The notes under the pieces are model-generated. The model was not told where the DNA came from, made no database searches, and saw only the letters and a list, made by a program, of their open reading frames with translations. This document shows, piece after piece, positions 13,694 through 16,114 of a DNA stretch of 16,114 nucleotides. The position numbers and the translations under genes were made by a program. The DNA comes from Candidatus Taylorbacteria bacterium RIFCSPLOWO2_01_FULL_45_15b. GTDB lineage: Bacteria > Patescibacteriota > Minisyncoccia > Phycocordibacterales > 01-FULL-45-15b. The stretch's first letter is position 1. Each line of letters starts with the position of its first letter. The stretch lies in the NCBI GenBank assembly GCA_001822655.1, contig MHRX01000004.1:1-16114 (forward strand), written 5' to 3'.

Positions 13694-14674
13694 ATGTCAT
13701 TTTTTTGGGAAAGGCTCATTAAGCCGGTTATAGTTCTTGCGCCCATGGCGGATGTTACGGATGTCGCTTTTCGCAAACTTATTGCCGAATTTGGAAAGCC
13801 GGACGTAATGTGGACGGAGTTTGTTTCAGCGGATGGTCTCTTGCGCGCTCCAGAAGAAGGGCGACGCAAACTGATGAAAGCGCTCGAATATTCTGAAAGC
13901 GAGCGGCCGGTTGTCGCGCAGTTTTTTTCTGCCGATCTGGTCGCTATGGAAAATGCCGCTCGTCTTGCCGCCGCGCTTGGTTTTGACGGTGTCGATATCA
14001 ATATGGGGTGTCCTGACAGAAGTGTGGAGCGGCAGGGGTCAGGCGCGGCTCATATAAAAAATTCATCAATCGCTAGGGAGATTATTCGCGCCGCGAAGCG
14101 CGGCGCCCCGAACCTTCCCATTTCGGTCAAGACTCGAATTGGTTATAACAAAAATGAACTTTCCACGTGGCTTCCAGAGCTTTTGTCCGAAGACCCCGCA
14201 GTCGTTACAATTCACGCACGGACCCGTAAAGAAATGTCGAATGTCCCTGCGCGATGGCAACACGTGCGAGAGGCTGTGGAGATTCGGGATAATTTAAAAT
14301 CACGAGCGCTTATTTTTGGAAATGGAGATGTGAAAGATGTGCCTCATGCGTTCGAGCTTGCAAAAGAATATGGCGCGGACGGAGCCATGCTTGGCCGCGC
14401 AATTTTCGGAAATCCGTGGCTTTTTAAGAATTTGAAAGATCGAGAGCGGGGGATAGCGTATACACCGAATCCCGATGAGCGAATTACGGCGCTAGCTAGG
14501 CACACGGAATATTTTAATGAATTTTTAGATGGCTGGAAAAATTTTGCGATTATGAAGAAACATTTTAAGGCGTACATTAGTGGGTGGGATGGAGCGAAAA
14601 ATTTGCGCGGCGAGCTTATGGAAACGAATTCTGCAAAAGAAGCTCTTCGTATCTTACAAATCGCCAAACGGTAG
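13694..14674 (+). CDS. dus: tRNA-dihydrouridine synthase
   Basis: A 326-residue FMN enzyme that reduces uridines in the D-loop of tRNAs with NADPH. The N-terminal TIM barrel shows VLAPMADVTDVAFR (14-27), TEFVSADGL (41-49) and VAQFFSAD. The catalytic cysteine is C106 in DINMGCPDRSVERQGSGAAH, and SVKTRIGY lies further on. FMN phosphate binding is expected at IFGNGDVKD and GAMLGRAIFGNPWLF. The C-terminal helical tRNA-binding part is present. Length is typical for bacterial DusB-like proteins; the exact DusA/B/C class cannot be assigned by eye. The ATG is selected because it follows an extended -10 by 6 nt and gives a normal N-terminus. Confidence 0.96.
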   Translation: MSFFWERLIKPVIVLAPMADVTDVAFRKLIAEFGKPDVMWTEFVSADGLLRAPEEGRRKLMKALEYSESERPVVAQFFSADLVAMENAARLAAALGFDGVDINMGCPDRSVERQGSGAAHIKNSSIAREIIRAAKRGAPNLPISVKTRIGYNKNELSTWLPELLSEDPAVVTIHARTRKEMSNVPARWQHVREAVEIRDNLKSRALIFGNGDVKDVPHAFELAKEYGADGAMLGRAIFGNPWLFKNLKDRERGIAYTPNPDERITALARHTEYFNEFLDGWKNFAIMKKHFKAYISGWDGAKNLRGELMETNSAKEALRILQIAKR

Positions 14675-14693
14675 CAGTTTTTTGCCATCTTTC

Positions 14694-14722
14694 TTGACAA
14701 AAACTAATATATGGCTGATTAT
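14694..14722 (+). promoter_or_regulatory. Promoter of the NUDIX gene
   Basis: A perfect TTGACA (14694-14699), 17-bp spacer, GATTAT (14717-14722). The leader of about 35 nt includes AAAGG (14753-14757), 6 nt before the GTG start at 14764. Confidence 0.65.
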
Positions 14723-14763
14723 CACGATTAAATAAGTACACAAGACAACACGAAAGGTAACGA

Positions 14764-15256
14764 GTGAAAAAGACATCAGTTGGTATTGTTTTTCTTACGG
14801 AAATCGAATCGATGGGCGGAATCGTGGCCCGGAGTATGTCAAATAACGGCTCATGGGCGAGCAGAAAAGCCCTGCGGAAACGACATGGGTCGAACAGAGC
14901 TGTACCGAGAAATTGGAGAGGAACTTGGCCAAGAGATCAGATCTCGCGTCGAGTCTAGTTATGGCGACAAAATGATACTTCTCGTGGAGAGGCATGACGA
15001 TAAAGAGGACGTCTATACATACGGTTTGTATGTCGAGAGTTGGTTTCTTGCTTTCATCAAGCTGAATGCATCATCTGGAGGACTTCGATTTATAACACAG
15101 CCCAAGCTCCAAGATGTTCGAGATATTCACTGCGTCGACAAAGTTGTGGGAGTGGAAGTCCGAACAATAAATGCCATGTTTCCTGATGAAAAGGAAGCGG
15201 TACGGCTCGCATTTGAAAAGGTTGATGAGATGCGTAAAAATACGCTCGCAGTTTAA
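14764..15256 (+). pseudogene. NUDIX-family hydrolase, frameshifted
   Basis: Two frames combine into one NUDIX-like protein of about 163 residues. The first frame starts at GTG 14764 (SD AAAGG) with MKKTSVGIVFLTEIES, a typical first strand. The second carries ESWPGVCQITAHG and the NUDIX box core LYREIGEELG (REUxEExG), then runs to 15256. Dropping one G from GGG at 14814-14816 joins them as ...TEIESMAESWPGVC. NUDIX enzymes cleave nucleoside diphosphates linked to another moiety. Two further oddities: the usual ~20 residues between the first strand and the SWPGV segment are missing, and the box has three extra residues with Asp at the first Glu position. I think it is a decaying gene; a sequencing error would explain only the frameshift. 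Substrate unknown. Confidence 0.7.
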
Positions 15257-15271
15257 TTTCGTTAACCCCTG

Positions 15272-15292
15272 ACCGACAAAAGTCGGTTTTTT
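15272..15292 (+). terminator. Rho-independent terminator after the NUDIX gene
   Basis: ACCGAC (15272-15277), loop AAAA, GTCGGT (15282-15287), T run to 15292. Confidence 0.88.
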
Positions 15293-15435
15293 ATTGTAGT
15301 GTAATTCTCCACACCTTAAAGCAAGGAAAACTTCATATTGAGCCGTATTCTGGAAAGATGACAAAAGGTATTTTTCTATATGGTGTCTCAACAAAGCCGT
15401 TTACACGAGGGTGTGGATAGTTACGGTGTATTGAC

Positions 15436-15464
15436 TTGACAATAGTTACGTTACCTGCTAAGAT
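15436..15464 (+). promoter_or_regulatory. Strong promoter of RNA unit 1
   Basis: Consensus TTGACA (15436-15441), 17-bp spacer ending in TGC, TAAGAT (15459-15464). With a perfect -35, ideal spacing and an extended -10, it is the strongest promoter in the window. The expected start is near 15471. Confidence 0.85.
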
Positions 15465-15552
15465 ACACGCTGTTCGGATTGAGGTGGCGTCGTGTCATTT
15501 CTGATGTATCCGAAAGTTCATTCAAGTAAGTTAAACCTGAAAGGCTCCTTTT

Positions 15553-15600
15553 ATGAATGACCCTCCGTTCTCCGCGACCGGGTTGTCAAAAATAAATTAA
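15553..15600 (+). CDS. Possible 15-residue leader peptide in RNA unit 1
   Basis: ATG 15553 with AAAGG 8 nt upstream encodes MNDPPFSATGLSKIN and then TAA. The SD and spacing are good, but length alone gives no proof of translation. It may be a regulatory upstream ORF. Confidence 0.3.
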   Translation: MNDPPFSATGLSKIN

Positions 15601-15638
15601 TCACAACAACGCCGCCGGCCTGGCCAGCGTCACGATAA

Positions 15639-15695
15639 ATGATGCTTAGCCTGTCGAAAGCTTTTGAAAGGAGGTTTATGTCAGGATTTACCTAA
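15639..15695 (+). CDS. Possible tiny ORF overlapping a strong SD in RNA unit 1
   Basis: An in-frame ORF MMLSLSKAFERRFMSGFT ends in TAA at 15695. The internal ATG 15678 is preceded by a near-perfect SD AAAGGAGG and would give only MSGFT. From 15664 the +1 frame is open to TAG at 15784-15786, so a frameshift at ACC-TAA could make a longer product. Translation is uncertain. Confidence 0.25.
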   Translation: MMLSLSKAFERRFMSGFT

Positions 15696-15806
15696 GTACG
15701 CTCGCGGTGAGTCTGTAGAAGGCAGTAATGCCAGCAACTGCGCTCGCGTCCCTAACAGGATAGCGCGGTCAGTAGACTCACCCTAGTCCAAAAAAAAATT
15801 TTTAAC

Positions 15807-15855
15807 AGCCCGCCTAAGTTTTGCATCAGCAAAATTTGGGCGGGCTAAATTTTTT
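15807..15855 (+). terminator. Strong terminator of RNA unit 1
   Basis: AGCCCGCC (15807-15814) pairs with GGCGGGCT (15839-15846); inside, GTTTTGC/GCAAAAT-type pairing extends the stem around an ATCA loop. A TTTTTT run follows (to 15855). An A run before the hairpin would also let it work in the other direction. Confidence 0.92.
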
Positions 15856-15866
15856 GTGCAATTCCA

Positions 15867-15895
15867 TTTCCATTTTTCTTTCCTTTTCGTATAAT
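15867..15895 (+). promoter_or_regulatory. Promoter of RNA unit 2
   Basis: TTTCCA (15867-15872), 17-bp spacer, perfect TATAAT (15890-15895). The expected start is near 15902. Confidence 0.7.
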
Positions 15896-15901
15896 GCATT
15901 T

Positions 15902-16062
15902 CAGACGTAGCTCATCGCATGCTACTAGTCTCTCTAAAGAAAGGTGGTGATTTAATTGCTTGCATTTGGTTCTCCGAAACGGCTCTCGTTTTGTCAACTC
16001 AAACCCCGATGAAGGAGGTGATCAATCTCGGCGTGCCAACGGGGCACGCCGTTATTTTTATT
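15902..16062 (+). ncRNA. Candidate small RNA, unit 2 (about 160 nt), with two anti-SD-complementary segments
   Basis: A short unit from a TATAAT promoter to a strong terminator. It contains two long matches to the complement of the usual 16S rRNA 3' end: AGAAAGGTGGTGAT (15938-15951, 13 of 14) and AAGGAGGTGATC (16012-16023, 12 of 12), far beyond a normal 4-6 nt SD. Between them a TTG-initiated ORF (15956-16012) encodes MLAFGSPKRLSFCQLKPR, ending just as the second segment begins. It may be a small RNA that binds the ribosome, or a tiny-peptide gene. I recognise no RNA family. The 16S tail of this organism is not in the window, so the comparison uses the general bacterial sequence. Confidence 0.5.
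16029..16062 (+). terminator. Rho-independent terminator of RNA unit 2
   Basis: CGGCGTGCC (16029-16037), loop AACGG, GGCACGCCG (16043-16051), then TTATTTTTATT. Confidence 0.92.
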
Positions 16063-16114
16063 ATCCAATAAATACGTGACAAGGAATTTCTCGAATTTTC
16101 ATAATTTTTTAGTC

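Larger units (their letters stand above)
15471..15855 (+). ncRNA. Candidate structured RNA, unit 1 (about 385 nt)
   Basis: Runs from a strong promoter to a strong terminator with no ORF above 60 codons. The 5' part can form TTCGGAT/ATCCGAA (15473-15479/15508-15514) and TCATTC/GAATGA (15519-15524/15555-15560). The 3' part is a closed domain: GGTGAGTCT (15706-15714) pairs with AGACTCACC (15774-15782), enclosing GGCA-GTAA-TGCC (15721-15732) and a GCGCT...AGCGC stem (15740-15744/15762-15766). It is not tmRNA (no T-arm), RNase P RNA, SRP RNA or 5S rRNA by their conserved motifs. Two tiny ORFs with SDs lie inside: 15553-15600, and one ending at 15695 behind AAAGGAGG. It could be a regulatory RNA or a leader-peptide transcript. 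Confidence 0.55.

Noticed and set aside
15706..15790. Group I intron core near AGACTCACCCTAGTCC
   Set aside because: GACT and AGTC are only six bases apart, leaving no room for the P3/P8 segments that separate the P7 strands, and no P4/P6 core was found.
15471..15800. tmRNA, RNase P RNA or SRP RNA
   Set aside because: No tRNA-like T-arm with TTCGA, no GAGGAAAGTCC-type RNase P core, and no GGAAG-type SRP loop were found on either strand.

Overview
The window looks like a piece of chromosome from an ultra-small Candidate Phyla Radiation (Patescibacteria, probably Parcubacteria-like) bacterium. This is inferred, not proven. The clues are compact single-domain housekeeping genes, a RelA/SpoT enzyme that stops after its TGS domain, a tRNA-Leu without encoded CCA that abuts a LAGLIDADG endonuclease gene, several apparently leaderless genes, and a mixed housekeeping set (parB, rel, topA, dprA, serS, ftsQ, a D,D-peptidase, dus) with little operon order. 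All genes read in the standard code. No apparently intact gene ends in TGA.

Layout. 1-360: tail of an upstream unit (terminator), then no gene. 361-1025 (minus): tRNA-Leu(CAA) and, 4 nt behind it, a LAGLIDADG protein. 1138-2166: parB, convergent with rel (3712-2177, minus). 3863-4546 and 5042-5734: two unrecognised proteins that are diverged paralogues of each other, each with its own TTGACA-16-TATATT promoter and a terminator with almost the same stem. 5767-6036: a highly structured intergenic stretch. 6037-6571: a HAD-IIIA phosphatase gene (GmhB-like) broken by one extra T. 6616-6983: another structured intergenic stretch with a 36-bp palindrome. 9155-6984 and 10139-9282 (minus): topA and dprA. 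10252-12347: serS overlapping ftsQ. 12329-12512: a MITE-like foldback element inserted in the ftsQ 3' end. 12602-13642: S11 D,D-carboxypeptidase. 13694-14674: dus. 14764-15256: a frameshifted NUDIX gene. 15436-16062: two tandem promoter-to-terminator units without a normal-sized ORF, probably non-coding RNAs or tiny-peptide transcripts.

How the genes fit together. The identifiable genes serve chromosome partition (ParB), topology (TopA), ssDNA handling and DNA uptake (DprA), stringent response (Rel), tRNA charging and modification (SerS, Dus), and envelope growth and division (FtsQ, D,D-peptidase). They mostly form single-gene units. The clear couplings are serS-ftsQ (10-nt overlap) and tRNA-Leu with LAGLIDADG.

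The most distinctive material is between the genes: the MITE-like element, whose removal in silico restores a longer ftsQ frame; degenerate 7-bp tandem arrays (AGTATNN and AGAATNN) bordering the dprA-topA block; the duplicated gene pair; a 31-bp motif found in two intergenic regions; and the two RNA units at the right end.
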